A stretch of DNA of 64,000 bases from Streptomyces sp. NL15-2K (GCF_030551255.1 NZ_CP130630.1:5437501-5501500), one strand, 5' to 3'; positions 56,039 through 64,000 are shown, counted from the stretch's first letter. Program-made: numbers and translations. Notes: generated from the sequence alone by a model not told the origin.

Positions 56039-57984
56039 CGCGTCACCCGGTCCTTTCTCGTCTCTCGTCGCATGTCCCGGGCCGCCGGCGTCCCGGCCGC
56101 GTCGGCCACCCCGCCCGGCGCGCCGGCACCGTCGCCCGGCCGGCGCAGCACGCCCACGAGGTCCACGCGCCCGGCGCCGATCGCGGTGTTCGCCGCGTCC
56201 CTGGTCCACGGCCCGGTGACCACGGTGGGACAGCGGTACTCGTTGCGGAGGAGGTCGCTCGCCCCGAGTCCGAGCCGCAGGGCCTCACCGGGACCGTCCG
56301 CGTCGCCGGTGCCGCGCTCGCCGGGCCCGGGCACCAGGTGGACGGCCGCACGGGCGCCGCGGTCGGCGACGGCGCGGACGAAGTCCAGCACCAGCCGCCC
56401 GGCGAGCGTCGAGCGGCCCGCGTCCACGGCTTCGGCCTCCAGCCGCAGGATCACTGGCGAGCCCGTACGGCGGGAGGCGGCGGCCACCGCGGCCGACGCC
56501 CGGTCCACGGCGGTCGCCGTGTTCCCCGCGGCTGCGGACAGCCGCCGCAGCAGCGGCCGGAGGTCCACCTCGACCGGCCGGGCGGTCCGCGTATCGAGCC
56601 CGGCGAGTGCGGCCACCCCGTCGAGCAGGGCGCGCCCCGCGAGGACGAGGCCGGCCGGGAACGCGGGCTCCTGCGGCCCGGGCTCCCCCAGCAGGCGCGG
56701 ATCCCGGGCCAGTTCGTCGTCCAGGACGTGCACCGTCCGGCTCGGCACCCGGCACGGTGAGCAGGACGTGCCGGGCCGAACGGCGGGGAAATCGAACGGA
56801 ACGCTCACCGGCTCGCCGCCGTCCGTCGGGGGTCCGCCACCGAGCGCCCGGCACACCCGCTCGGTGAACGCCGGATCCATGCCGCGCAGCCTGGCGAAGG
56901 TGGTGGTGGGCTGGCGGGCGCGCCAGGAGAACGCCAGCTGGCTGATGGGGAAGTGGCGGTACCGCTCGCACCGCTCGAACCACGCCTGGCTCTCGGCGGC
57001 TCGCGCCTGCCCCTCCTCCACCGGGACGCGCCGTGCCGCCTCGTAGGCCCGCAGGGCGGTTTCCCGGTCGTCGTGCCGCGCCAGGCAGGACCCCAGTTCG
57101 GCGGCGTCCTCGACGGCGAGCCGGGTGCCGAGCCCCACCGAGAAGTGCGCCGTGTGCGCGGCGTCTCCGACGAGCACGGCCTTCGCTCCGGCGGTGTGCC
57201 ACCGATCGTTGTGGACGGTGGCGAACCGCGACCAGCCGGCCGTTCCGGCGAGCAGCCGGCCGTCACCGAGGTCCTCGGCGAAGACGGACCGCAGGACGGC
57301 CAGCGACTCGTCCGCGGACTTGCGGGCGAGACCGCTGCGCTCCCACACGGGCCCGCCGCACTCCACGATGAAGGTGAACCGCCCGGGAGCGAACGGGTAG
57401 ACCGAGGCGAACATCGTCCCGTACGGCGTGGTGCGCAGCAGCACGCAGGGGCGGAGCCGGTCGCTCTCGGCGGCGAGCCACACGTAGTGGTTGGCCCCCA
57501 GGGCCACCCGCGGCCGGAAATCCTCGGCGAACGCGGTCCTGACCTGGCTGTTGACGCCGTCCGCCCCCACCACCAGGTCCGCGCTGCGCACCTGCTCGCG
57601 CGCCGCCTCCGGGTCGGCGGCGGCGTGTTCCAGCCTGACGCCGACGTCCTGGCACCGCTGTCGCAGGACGCGCAGGAACACGTCCCGGGTGACGGCGGCG
57701 AGGCGGGAGCCGGAGGCCGTGACCTCCTCGTCTCCGCGGCACAGGCTCACCGTGTCCCAGCCGTGCATCGCCGTCCGTACCCTGGCACCGGCCATCGGGT
57801 CGATTCCGTCCAGTACGGCGAGCGCGGCGTCGTCGAGCGAGATGCCCCACCCGGCCGACGCCGTCGGGTGCTGTTTGTCGAGGACGGTGATCTCCTCGGC
57901 GAGGCGGAGGTTCCGCAGCCGGAGCGCGGTGGCCAGCCCGGCCGGGCCTCCGCCGAGGACGGTGACCCTGTCGAGGGTGCTCAC
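56035..57984 (-). CDS. Two-domain flavin monooxygenase (salicylyl/anthraniloyl-CoA hydroxylase-like)
   Basis: A 649-residue protein. Residues 1-410 are a PHBH-type FAD monooxygenase: VTVLGGGPAGLATALRL, a DG motif LVVGADGVNSQVRTAF, and GDAAHTAHFSVGLGTRLAVEDAAEL, the variant typical of salicylyl-CoA 5-hydroxylase and 2-aminobenzoyl-CoA monooxygenase. Those enzymes carry a C-terminal old-yellow-enzyme barrel of about 370 residues; here only about 230 follow, ending with the barrel's final part (LLRNEYRCPTVVTGPWT, ANTAIGAGRVDLVGVLRRP). The reductase half is thus shortened and may be inactive. It overlaps both flanking methyltransferase genes by four bases. Confidence 0.87.
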   Translation of the reverse strand: MSTLDRVTVLGGGPAGLATALRLRNLRLAEEITVLDKQHPTASAGWGISLDDAALAVLDGIDPMAGARVRTAMHGWDTVSLCRGDEEVTASGSRLAAVTRDVFLRVLRQRCQDVGVRLEHAAADPEAAREQVRSADLVVGADGVNSQVRTAFAEDFRPRVALGANHYVWLAAESDRLRPCVLLRTTPYGTMFASVYPFAPGRFTFIVECGGPVWERSGLARKSADESLAVLRSVFAEDLGDGRLLAGTAGWSRFATVHNDRWHTAGAKAVLVGDAAHTAHFSVGLGTRLAVEDAAELGSCLARHDDRETALRAYEAARRVPVEEGQARAAESQAWFERCERYRHFPISQLAFSWRARQPTTTFARLRGMDPAFTERVCRALGGGPPTDGGEPVSVPFDFPAVRPGTSCSPCRVPSRTVHVLDDELARDPRLLGEPGPQEPAFPAGLVLAGRALLDGVAALAGLDTRTARPVEVDLRPLLRRLSAAAGNTATAVDRASAAVAAASRRTGSPVILRLEAEAVDAGRSTLAGRLVLDFVRAVADRGARAAVHLVPGPGERGTGDADGPGEALRLGLGASDLLRNEYRCPTVVTGPWTRDAANTAIGAGRVDLVGVLRRPGDGAGAPGGVADAAGTPAARDMRRETRKDRVTR

Positions 57985-59045
57985 CGCGCCCTGTCCCGGT
58001 CCTCGCCCGCGTACGCCGACGTCGCGGCGGGGGCGCCCGCGGCGCCTTTGGTCTCCTCCTCGCCGGCCGTCGCCACCAGGATGTCGGTCAACTCCTGGCG
58101 CCGGGTGCCCTGCGGCGGGCGCACCTCCCGGACGGTGCGCGCTCCGGCCTCGGTGAGCCATCTCTCGACGTCTGCGCGCGTGTGCACCCGTCCGTACGCC
58201 GTTCGCATCGCCAGGGCCATCGTGTACATCGTCCGTATGCGGGCCGGCGGATCCTCTCCGGAGCGCAGGGTGTCCACGACGATCAGCCGGCCGCCGGGCC
58301 GCACGGCCCGCCACATGCGTGCGACCAGGGAGCGGGCCCGGTCCGGTGGTTCCAGGTGCAGGATGTTGGCAAGGATGACGAGCTCGCAGGCGCCCTCGGG
58401 AACGGCCGCGGTGTGGTAGTCCCCGGCGACCGTGCGGACGCGCCCGCCGAGTCCGCGCTCCTCGGCCTGTGCACGGAAGCCCTCCGCGACCTCCGGCAGG
58501 TCCAGCCCGGTCACGGTCGCCGCCGGGTTGGCCTCCGCGAAGGCCAGGCTCCACACTCCCGACCCTGCCCCCACGTCCAGGATCTCCCCCGTCACGGGCG
58601 GCAGCGCGGCGGCACAGGCGCGCGCCAGGTCCGCGAAGATGGGCCGCAGTCCGGGGGCCACCTGACGGTATGTCCGCTGACGCTCCTCCAGGGAACCGTC
58701 CATGGTCAGGAAGGGCTTGCCGGACCGCAGGAAGTCACCGGCATGGGCGCTGAGTGCGAGGTGCAGCCGGAGGCCGCCGGGCGTGTCCTTGTCGTACCGC
58801 CGTAACGCGTCGGACGCCCTGAACTCCCCCCGCTCCTGGTGCACGAAGCCGTAGGAGGCGAGGAGTTCCAGGGTCATCTCGGTGGCGTACGGCACCAGGC
58901 CGAGGCGCGAGGCGAAGTCCTCGGCGGTACCGCTGTCCTCGAGCAACGACTCCAGGAGCCCGGTGCTGAACGACGCCATGAGGCTCATCCAGGCCGGCGC
59001 GGTGTCGAGCAGCTGACGATCCGTCACATCACTGTTGATCTCCAT
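57981..59045 (-). CDS. SAM-dependent O-methyltransferase
   Basis: A 354-residue enzyme with an N-terminal winged-helix dimerisation part (APAWMSLMASFSTGLLESLLEDS) and a class I domain: motif I ILDVGAGSGVWSLAFA, LDLPEVAEGF, then LVILANILHLEPPD and RPGGRLIVVD. The family methylates hydroxyl or carboxyl groups. ATG 59045 is the first start of the conserved region; the upstream frame overlaps the globin gene. Its stop overlaps the monooxygenase start (GTGA), which suggests the two act in sequence. The last 25 residues are Ala/Glu-rich. Confidence 0.9.
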   Translation of the reverse strand: MEINSDVTDRQLLDTAPAWMSLMASFSTGLLESLLEDSGTAEDFASRLGLVPYATEMTLELLASYGFVHQERGEFRASDALRRYDKDTPGGLRLHLALSAHAGDFLRSGKPFLTMDGSLEERQRTYRQVAPGLRPIFADLARACAAALPPVTGEILDVGAGSGVWSLAFAEANPAATVTGLDLPEVAEGFRAQAEERGLGGRVRTVAGDYHTAAVPEGACELVILANILHLEPPDRARSLVARMWRAVRPGGRLIVVDTLRSGEDPPARIRTMYTMALAMRTAYGRVHTRADVERWLTEAGARTVREVRPPQGTRRQELTDILVATAGEEETKGAAGAPAATSAYAGEDRDRAR

Positions 59046-59062
59046 GGTGGACCAGCCCCCTG

Positions 59063-59617
59063 TCAGCCCTGAGGGGTCCGGTCGGTGCCGTCCGGCACGG
59101 CGTCCTCGCCCGGCCCCGACAGGACGTTGCCGTGGCGGTCGATCCGCTGCCCGCGGGCGATGGCCGCGCCGCGGGAGCACGCGGTCATGTCGAGGCTGGC
59201 GATGGTCATGACGCCGATGAAGTCCGCGAGAAGGTCCTCCGGGGTGCCGATGTCCTCGCCCGCCGCCCTCATCAGCTCCAGCCACCGCAGCCGCTGGTCG
59301 TTGGTGACGACGAAGTGGGTGTGCGCGGCCAGCACGTGTGGTTCCCAGGCCGACTGCAGGTCGGGCTCCCCGTAGAGCTTGACGAAGTAGTGGGACAGGC
59401 GCCGGATGTGGCTCTCCCACTCTCCGTCGAAGAGCGGAGAGAGCAGGTCGTCCTCGGCGACCCGCTTGTAGAAGGCCGCGGCCAGCCTGCGGAAGAACCG
59501 CTCTCCGCCGATGCGCTCGTAGAAGTCGACAGCCGCCCGGCCGGCGGCCTCCAGCGTCACGTCCTCCTCCACCTTCGTCTCGCCGTCGGCGGCGATGAAG
59601 ACCTTCTGAAGCGGCAT
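59063..59617 (-). CDS. Truncated hemoglobin
   Basis: A 184-residue heme protein. The trHb fold is clear from FYERIGGERFFRRLAAAFYKRVAEDDLLSPLF (helices A-B-E, the last two Gly/Phe positions conserved) to HVLAAHTHFVVTNDQRLRWLELM, where His99 aligns with the proximal heme ligand. About 25 N-terminal and 40 C-terminal residues extend beyond the usual 120-130. Placement inside the pepM operon, between an aminotransferase and a methyltransferase/monooxygenase pair, implies a part in an oxidative or nitrogen-oxide step rather than general NO detoxification; that is inference. Confidence 0.88.
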   Translation of the reverse strand: MPLQKVFIAADGETKVEEDVTLEAAGRAAVDFYERIGGERFFRRLAAAFYKRVAEDDLLSPLFDGEWESHIRRLSHYFVKLYGEPDLQSAWEPHVLAAHTHFVVTNDQRLRWLELMRAAGEDIGTPEDLLADFIGVMTIASLDMTACSRGAAIARGQRIDRHGNVLSGPGEDAVPDGTDRTPQG

Positions 59618-59619
59618 GC

Positions 59620-60609
59620 CTACTCGATCCTTCCGTCGAAGATGTCCGTGCTCGTCACCAGCCTGGCGAGGCGGACCGCCTCGTCGCAGGACGCGCCCAG
59701 GAAACTGGCCCGAAGCGCCGGGGCACCGGTGCGGAAGCTCTCACCAGGGCTGAGTGTGAAACCACGCGCCTCCAGCAGGGACAGCGCCCGCCGCTCACTC
59801 ACCCCAGGGGCGAGGCGCAGGAGAACGTGAGGGGCCGACGGTGCCGCCTGCGGCTCCCCGGCCGCGCCTCGGGAGGCGGCCTCGGCATGGAAGGCCTCGG
59901 CCGCCTTGCGGGCGTTGTCCACCGTGTGCGCGACGAGGACGTCCAGGCCGCCTTCGGCGGCGAACAGCGCCCACGCCCGCTGCCACACGGGGGAAGGCGT
60001 GGTGCCCAGCAGTTCGGGCACCGCCTCCTCGAAATAGGAGGGGCCGCACACCCAGCCCAGGCGGCACCCATGGCCGGCGATCTTGTGGAACGAGCCCAGG
60101 AAGTCGGCGTTCGGCACCTTCCGGAACCCGGGGTCGAACCACAGGTAGGCGCCGTTGACGACGACGCGCCCGCCTTCGGCCGCGCGCCGGGCGAGGTGCT
60201 CCCGCAGGGCGGCGTCCAGGGTGGCGCCGTCCGGATTCCGGCCGGGGGACGTCACCCACACCGCACCCGCCGGCGGTACCGCCGGCAGTTCCCGCCAGGT
60301 TCGCTCCTCGACCCGCGCTCCCGCGCGCCCGAGCACGTGGAGCACGCCGGGGAAGGTAGGGCGTTCGACGTGGATGACCGGGAACAGCCGGGCGTAGGTC
60401 AGGGCGGCTGCCCGCACGCCCGCGGTGATGGTGATCTGCTCCGGCCGCTGCCCGAACCGCGAGCCGATCTCCGCACGCAGTCCCTCGTCTCCCCGCGGTG
60501 CGGGGGTGCGCCACACGGACGCCTCGGCCGAGGCCCGGCGGACGCTGTCCTGCCACAACCGCAGCGCCGCGTCGGGCCAGGGCGGCTGCGTACCCGTCAG
60601 ATCCGTCAA
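59620..60609 (-). CDS. PLP-dependent aminotransferase, fold type I
   Basis: A 329-residue class I/II aminotransferase-like protein, short for the family (usually 370-420). The PLP Lys is Lys176 in GSFHKIAGHGCRLGWV, with the Arg of GCRLGW contacting the cofactor phosphate. The position before the conserved Tyr, normally Asp that holds the pyridine nitrogen, reads Asn152 (VVVNGAYLWF). TTG 60609 overlaps the preceding stop (TTGA) and has GGGGGAG just upstream. It may transaminate phosphonopyruvate to phosphonoalanine or phosphonoacetaldehyde to 2-aminoethylphosphonate, or do other chemistry given the Asn. Confidence 0.83.
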   Translation of the reverse strand: MTDLTGTQPPWPDAALRLWQDSVRRASAEASVWRTPAPRGDEGLRAEIGSRFGQRPEQITITAGVRAAALTYARLFPVIHVERPTFPGVLHVLGRAGARVEERTWRELPAVPPAGAVWVTSPGRNPDGATLDAALREHLARRAAEGGRVVVNGAYLWFDPGFRKVPNADFLGSFHKIAGHGCRLGWVCGPSYFEEAVPELLGTTPSPVWQRAWALFAAEGGLDVLVAHTVDNARKAAEAFHAEAASRGAAGEPQAAPSAPHVLLRLAPGVSERRALSLLEARGFTLSPGESFRTGAPALRASFLGASCDEAVRLARLVTSTDIFDGRIE

Positions 60610-61709
60610 CGCTCCCCCTCCCCCAGCCACAGCCCGGCCGCCCGCAGTTCACCGGCCCGGCAGCCCCTCAGCCGCTTGGCCTGTCCCGAGCCGGGCCCGT
60701 AGGCGATGAGCCGGATCCCGAGCCGGGGAGCCCGTTCGGCCGGCCAGTAGTACGACGTCGCGAAGTAGGCCAGCCGCGCGGTCCCGGCGGACTGGTCGGC
60801 CCCGGTGAGGTACGCGGTCCACACACCGCCGTCCCGCAGCAGCAGCGTGAACCCGACCACCTCTTGCTCCCTCTGCGCTGCCACCACCGTGATGTCGTCG
60901 GCGCCGAAGAGCGACTCGACGCGGCGCAGCCTGCTCATCTCCCGCTCGAAGTCGGCGGTGCCGCCGTATTTCTCCACCAGGCCGCAGCGCAGGGCCGCGA
61001 GCCGGGGCGCGCAGGCACTCAGCTCGCGCTCACCGACATCGATCCCGCGGGCGGTCAGCTCCCGCATTTCGCGCCGGACGACCGACCGGCGTTTCCTCGG
61101 CAGCCGCGCCAGATACCCGGAGAGGTCGTCCCACTCCACCGGCAGCTCCCACGAGGACGTCAGGGGCATGACGGTGAACCCCTTCTCGCCCAGTACGCGG
61201 ACGAGCGGCTCGGCTTCGCGGGTGAGGTACAGAAAGGACAGGGTCCGCAGTCCGGCCCCGGCGCCCCACTCGACCAGCGCGTCCACCATGCGGCGCAGCG
61301 CCTGCCGGCTTCCCGCCCCGGGCCCCACGGGAAAACTCTCGTACCGCGGGAACATGATCAGTCCGGCCGGATACGCCGCCTCGGCGCTCCGTCCGTTCCA
61401 GGGGTGGAGGCCGGCACTGCCGAGCCCGTCCCCGACGGCCGCTCCCGACAGAACGGCGAACGGGTCGATCCGCCGATTGGCGGGGGCCGTCTCGATCACC
61501 GTGCCGCACAGGGCGACCTCGTCTCCCGGAATTCCGGAGAAGGTGAAGCTGAGCAGTGGGCCCGGAAACCGGTCACTGTCCAGGGAAATCCAATGGGGCC
61601 GTGCGGTGCCGGAGGCGCCGCCGGCCACGCGGGACCAGTCGTCGGGCAGGCCGCGAGCGACCCGTAACTCTCCGACAGCGGCCACCGCCGTTCCTCCCGG
61701 CCTCCTCAC
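60606..61709 (-). CDS. FemAB/peptidogalycan-type acyltransferase
   Basis: A 367-residue double-GNAT protein. Features include AAYPAGLIMFPRYESFPVG, a central basic helix RLPRKRRSVVRREMRELTARG (read in two parts), EREQEVVGFTLLL-like strand and the ending GPGSGQAKRLRGCRAGEL common in the PF04339-like group. Such proteins can form amide bonds using aminoacyl-tRNA or acyl-CoA. Its start overlaps the pepM stop (ATGA), so it is made together with PEP mutase. A second member of this fold is encoded at 43227-44249. Confidence 0.8.
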   Translation of the reverse strand: MRRPGGTAVAAVGELRVARGLPDDWSRVAGGASGTARPHWISLDSDRFPGPLLSFTFSGIPGDEVALCGTVIETAPANRRIDPFAVLSGAAVGDGLGSAGLHPWNGRSAEAAYPAGLIMFPRYESFPVGPGAGSRQALRRMVDALVEWGAGAGLRTLSFLYLTREAEPLVRVLGEKGFTVMPLTSSWELPVEWDDLSGYLARLPRKRRSVVRREMRELTARGIDVGERELSACAPRLAALRCGLVEKYGGTADFEREMSRLRRVESLFGADDITVVAAQREQEVVGFTLLLRDGGVWTAYLTGADQSAGTARLAYFATSYYWPAERAPRLGIRLIAYGPGSGQAKRLRGCRAGELRAAGLWLGEGER

Positions 61710-62560
61710 TGCTGGAAGCTCAGCCAGGAGTCGGTTCCCTGCAGTTCGAAAATCTCCTTCACGGGCGCGATCCTGTCCTCCACCAGCGACGTGGACCCGG
61801 AATCCCGGATCGCGGCCAGCGTTTCACCCACGGCCTGTACCGCCGACCGCAGCCCGTGATTCGCGTAAATCACCATGCTGGCGCCCTCTCTCTCCAGTTC
61901 CTTGGCAGATACCTCGTGGTACGTGGTGGGTACGACGACCACAGGCGCCCGCCGCTGCCATAACCGGAGAAACTCCATGACCTGGTCCGGGTTTCTGTCC
62001 TTCGAATGCACGAGGATGGCGTCGGCACCGGCCTCGGCATATTTTTCCGCCCTGCGCAGCGCCTCGTCGACGCCACGTCCTGCGACCAGCGCCTCCGTCC
62101 TCGCCACCAGCAGGACGTCGTCGCGTACCGCGGCCTTCTGGCCCGCGTGCAGTTTCCTGCAGAAGGCGTCGGGGTCGATCAACTGCTGGTCCACCGACAT
62201 GAAGCTGTTTCGCTTGGGAAATACCTTGTCCTCGATACAGACCGCCGCGACACCGGATCGCGCCGCTTCCCGTACGAGCCGCGCGACGTTTATCTCGTCG
62301 CCGAACCCCGTGTCACAGTCGACGATGACAGGAATCGAGACCGCGTCGCTGACGTAATGAGAACTTCCGAGAAGTTCGGTCATCGTCAGCAACCCCACGT
62401 CCGGAAGGCCGAAACTGGCGGAAACCTCCAAGCCCGAAACCCATACTCCATCGAATCCGGTGCGCTCAACCACCCTTGCGCCGAGAGCATTGTGCACTCC
62501 GACCACACGGGTTATGGATTGCTCACGGAGAGAGCGCCGAAGTAGGCGACGCGAATCCAT
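61706..62560 (-). CDS. pepM: Phosphoenolpyruvate mutase
   Basis: A 284-residue TIM-barrel enzyme of the isocitrate lyase/PEP mutase superfamily. It converts PEP to phosphonopyruvate, forming the C-P bond that starts nearly all phosphonate pathways. The diagnostic motif EDK-x5-NS is complete (EDKVFPKRNS, Glu110 to Ser119), and the metal site VDCDTGFGD (Asp81, Asp83) precedes it. Length is normal. ATG 62560 is chosen since GGAAGG lies nine bases before it; an in-frame ATG at 62578 is closer to that site. It is the first gene of a nine-gene operon whose members overlap or lie within 35 bases. Confidence 0.96.
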   Translation of the reverse strand: MDSRRLLRRSLREQSITRVVGVHNALGARVVERTGFDGVWVSGLEVSASFGLPDVGLLTMTELLGSSHYVSDAVSIPVIVDCDTGFGDEINVARLVREAARSGVAAVCIEDKVFPKRNSFMSVDQQLIDPDAFCRKLHAGQKAAVRDDVLLVARTEALVAGRGVDEALRRAEKYAEAGADAILVHSKDRNPDQVMEFLRLWQRRAPVVVVPTTYHEVSAKELEREGASMVIYANHGLRSAVQAVGETLAAIRDSGSTSLVEDRIAPVKEIFELQGTDSWLSFQQ

Positions 62561-62845
62561 GCAATTAACACCTTCCATAAGATGTCACGTCGGGGATTGC
62601 TCGTACATCTGGGATTGCCCGTGCACAGGAAGATGATTTTATGTTCAGCCAAACTCGTGTGTCTACAGTACGAAAGTCGCAGCAGGAGGGCTTCATAAGG
62701 CATAGGCAGGGGCGACTTTCGGATAGGCGCACTGTGCACGGGACCGCTGCGCACCACTCCAAGGCAGCGGGTGTCCTGTCGGCCTCCGGTGGCCCTCGAG
62801 CCACTCCCGTGGTGGACTCGCAGGGGGGTAGTAGGAGGCCGGGAG
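62561..62845. promoter_or_regulatory. Divergent promoter region of the pepM operon and the lipoprotein gene
   Basis: A 285-base gap between divergent genes. The first 100 bases upstream of pepM are AT-richer than the surroundings (around 62630-62700), where its promoter should lie. No consensus hexamer pair or clear palindrome stands out. A strong AGGAGG site precedes the rightward ATG. Confidence 0.45.
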
Positions 62846-63946
62846 ATGCGTACCCGTATACGTGGTGTTGTCGGCGTCGTGACAGCTGTGTCACTGGCCA
62901 TCGGTCTCGCCGCCTGTGGGGTGTCCGGCGCATCCGGTGAATCCGGCGGCTCGGGCAGGACCCTGACGATAGGGCTCCTGCTCCCGGGCTACGGCGGAAC
63001 CACCCGCTGGGAGCAGTTCGACAAACCCCTGATCGAGCAGAAGATCAAGGACCTGTGCGCCGACTGCACGGTGGAGTACGCCGACGCCCGGCTGAACGCG
63101 GCCACCCAGGGCCAGCAAACGGAGGCGATGATCGCCAAGGGGGTCGATGTCCTGATCCTCGCTTCCGTCCACGCCGAGGCGATCCGCTCTTCGATCAGAG
63201 ACGCCCACGCGGCGGACATCCCGGTCGTCGCCTACGACCACCTCGCGGAGGGCCCGATCTCGGCCTACGTCTCCTTCGACCCCCACGACATCGGCGAGCT
63301 CCAGGGCAGGGCACTCCTGGAGGCGCTGGGCGACAGGGCTCGCGACAGCCAGATCGTCATGATGAACGGCGACCCCATCAACCCGGAATCGGACGCGTTC
63401 AAGCAGGGCGCGCTCTCCGTCCTCGAGGGCGAGGTCGAGATCGCCAAGGCCTACGACACACCCGGGTGGGAGATCTCGACCGCCAACCAGAACATGAAGA
63501 ACGCCATCTCCACCCTCGGCGCCGACAGCATCGACGGTGTCTACGCCGCCAACGACTGGCTCGCCTCCGGCGTCATCTCCGCCCTCAAGGCCGCCCGCAT
63601 CGACCCGTTGCCACCGGTCACCGGTCAGGACGCTCTGGTCTCGGCCATCCAGCGCATCGTCACCGGAGAGCAGTACATGACCGTCTACAAGTCCTACACG
63701 AACCAAGCCGCCGCGGCCGCCGAGATGGCCCTCGCCCTGGGCCGCGGCGAGAGCCTCGACCCGATCGCCAATGACCGGGTCGACAACGCCACCACCAAGG
63801 ACATCCCGGCCGTCGTACTCCCCGCGGTTGCCGTGACCCGGGACAACATCGAGGACACCGTCGTCAAGGACGGCTTGTACACGATCGACCAGATCTGCAC
63901 GCCGAGGATCAAGGCGGCTTGTGATGAGGCCGGACTGACGTCGTGA
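62846..63946 (+). CDS. Sugar-type ABC transporter substrate-binding lipoprotein
   Basis: A 366-residue periplasmic-binding protein of the XylF/RbsB type. A lipoprotein signal (residues 1-23, hydrophobic core GVVGVVTAVSLAIGLAAC with the lipobox Cys) is followed by a Ser/Gly spacer and two Rossmann lobes (LTIGLLLPGYGGTTRWEQF, IVMMNGDPINPESDAF, VYAANDWLASGVI, PPVTGQDALVSAIQRI). It would capture a pentose or similar ligand for import; the permease and ATPase genes are expected beyond the window. ATG 62846 follows AGGAGG. It is divergent from pepM, and whether it belongs to the phosphonate cluster is unclear. Confidence 0.92.
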   Translation: MRTRIRGVVGVVTAVSLAIGLAACGVSGASGESGGSGRTLTIGLLLPGYGGTTRWEQFDKPLIEQKIKDLCADCTVEYADARLNAATQGQQTEAMIAKGVDVLILASVHAEAIRSSIRDAHAADIPVVAYDHLAEGPISAYVSFDPHDIGELQGRALLEALGDRARDSQIVMMNGDPINPESDAFKQGALSVLEGEVEIAKAYDTPGWEISTANQNMKNAISTLGADSIDGVYAANDWLASGVISALKAARIDPLPPVTGQDALVSAIQRIVTGEQYMTVYKSYTNQAAAAAEMALALGRGESLDPIANDRVDNATTKDIPAVVLPAVAVTRDNIEDTVVKDGLYTIDQICTPRIKAACDEAGLTS

Positions 63947-64000
63947 GGGCTGTTCACTCGGCCGGCAGAGCGGCCGGCCCGGGTGCGCGGCGCGGGCGGG

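Noticed and set aside
61706..62560. Methylisocitrate lyase or oxaloacetate hydrolase
   Set aside because: The catalytic loop has the full EDK-x5-NS mutase motif in place of the KKCGH-type lyase motif.

Overview
The window is chromosomal DNA from a high-GC actinomycete, almost certainly a Streptomyces. The grounds are strongly G/C-ending third codon positions, frequent GTG starts, an rrn operon without a spacer tRNA and with four tandem promoters, a ydaO-type leader of the streptomycete kind in front of an M23 peptidase, an AfsR-type regulator, an NsdA-like TPR regulator, and TTA (bldA-type) codons confined to regulators.

Layout. 1-2.2 kb holds the start of a GNAT gene (minus strand) and a NarL-type two-component pair. 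2.3-8.1 kb is a complete rRNA operon on the minus strand. 8.1-35.9 kb is mostly conserved chromosomal material: a MarR/MFS divergent pair, a SpoIIE-type phosphatase, type II NADH dehydrogenase, a TetR regulator, an ECF sigma factor fused to a membrane anchor and an NPCBM-like domain, an AfsR-like regulator, an IS110-type element sitting in a palindromic-repeat field, an asparagine-synthase-like protein, LhgO, TrmB, PrsW, an aldo/keto reductase, an M23 peptidase behind a c-di-AMP riboswitch, initiator tRNA, and a RibD-like/MarR/GTP cyclohydrolase II group with matching operator palindromes. 35.9-37.5 kb is a decayed two-component system interrupted by a small inverted-repeat element.

From 37.5 kb to about 62.6 kb lies the most interesting part, a probable phosphonate biosynthetic gene cluster. 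Its two diagnostic enzymes are PEP mutase (EDK-x5-NS motif, 61706-62560) and phosphonopyruvate decarboxylase split into two genes (49069-50150). pepM heads a tightly packed nine-gene minus-strand operon: pepM, FemAB/GNAT-like, PLP aminotransferase, truncated hemoglobin, methyltransferase, two-domain flavin monooxygenase, a second methyltransferase with an N-terminal repeat, Eis-type acetyltransferase, MFS exporter. The ppd genes lie in a plus-strand operon with an FMN hydroxyacid oxidase, an amidohydrolase, a methyltransferase and a GNAT. A third operon carries an NDK-like protein that lacks the family lysine, a nucleotidyltransferase-like protein and another FemAB-like transferase. The regulator is a LuxR-type protein without receiver aspartates and with a TTA codon.

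At the left edge of this cluster are four consecutive serine-hydrolase genes: a ClpP2-like/ClpP1-like pair with an upstream ClgR-type box but no clpX or tig, an alpha/beta hydrolase, and a cytoplasmic-looking S49 (SppA) peptidase. Phosphonates are classical serine-hydrolase inhibitors, so my inference is that the cluster makes a phosphonate aimed at ClpP-fold or other serine hydrolases and carries target copies for self-protection. The product and this link are inferred from gene content only. The window ends with a sugar-type ABC binding lipoprotein.
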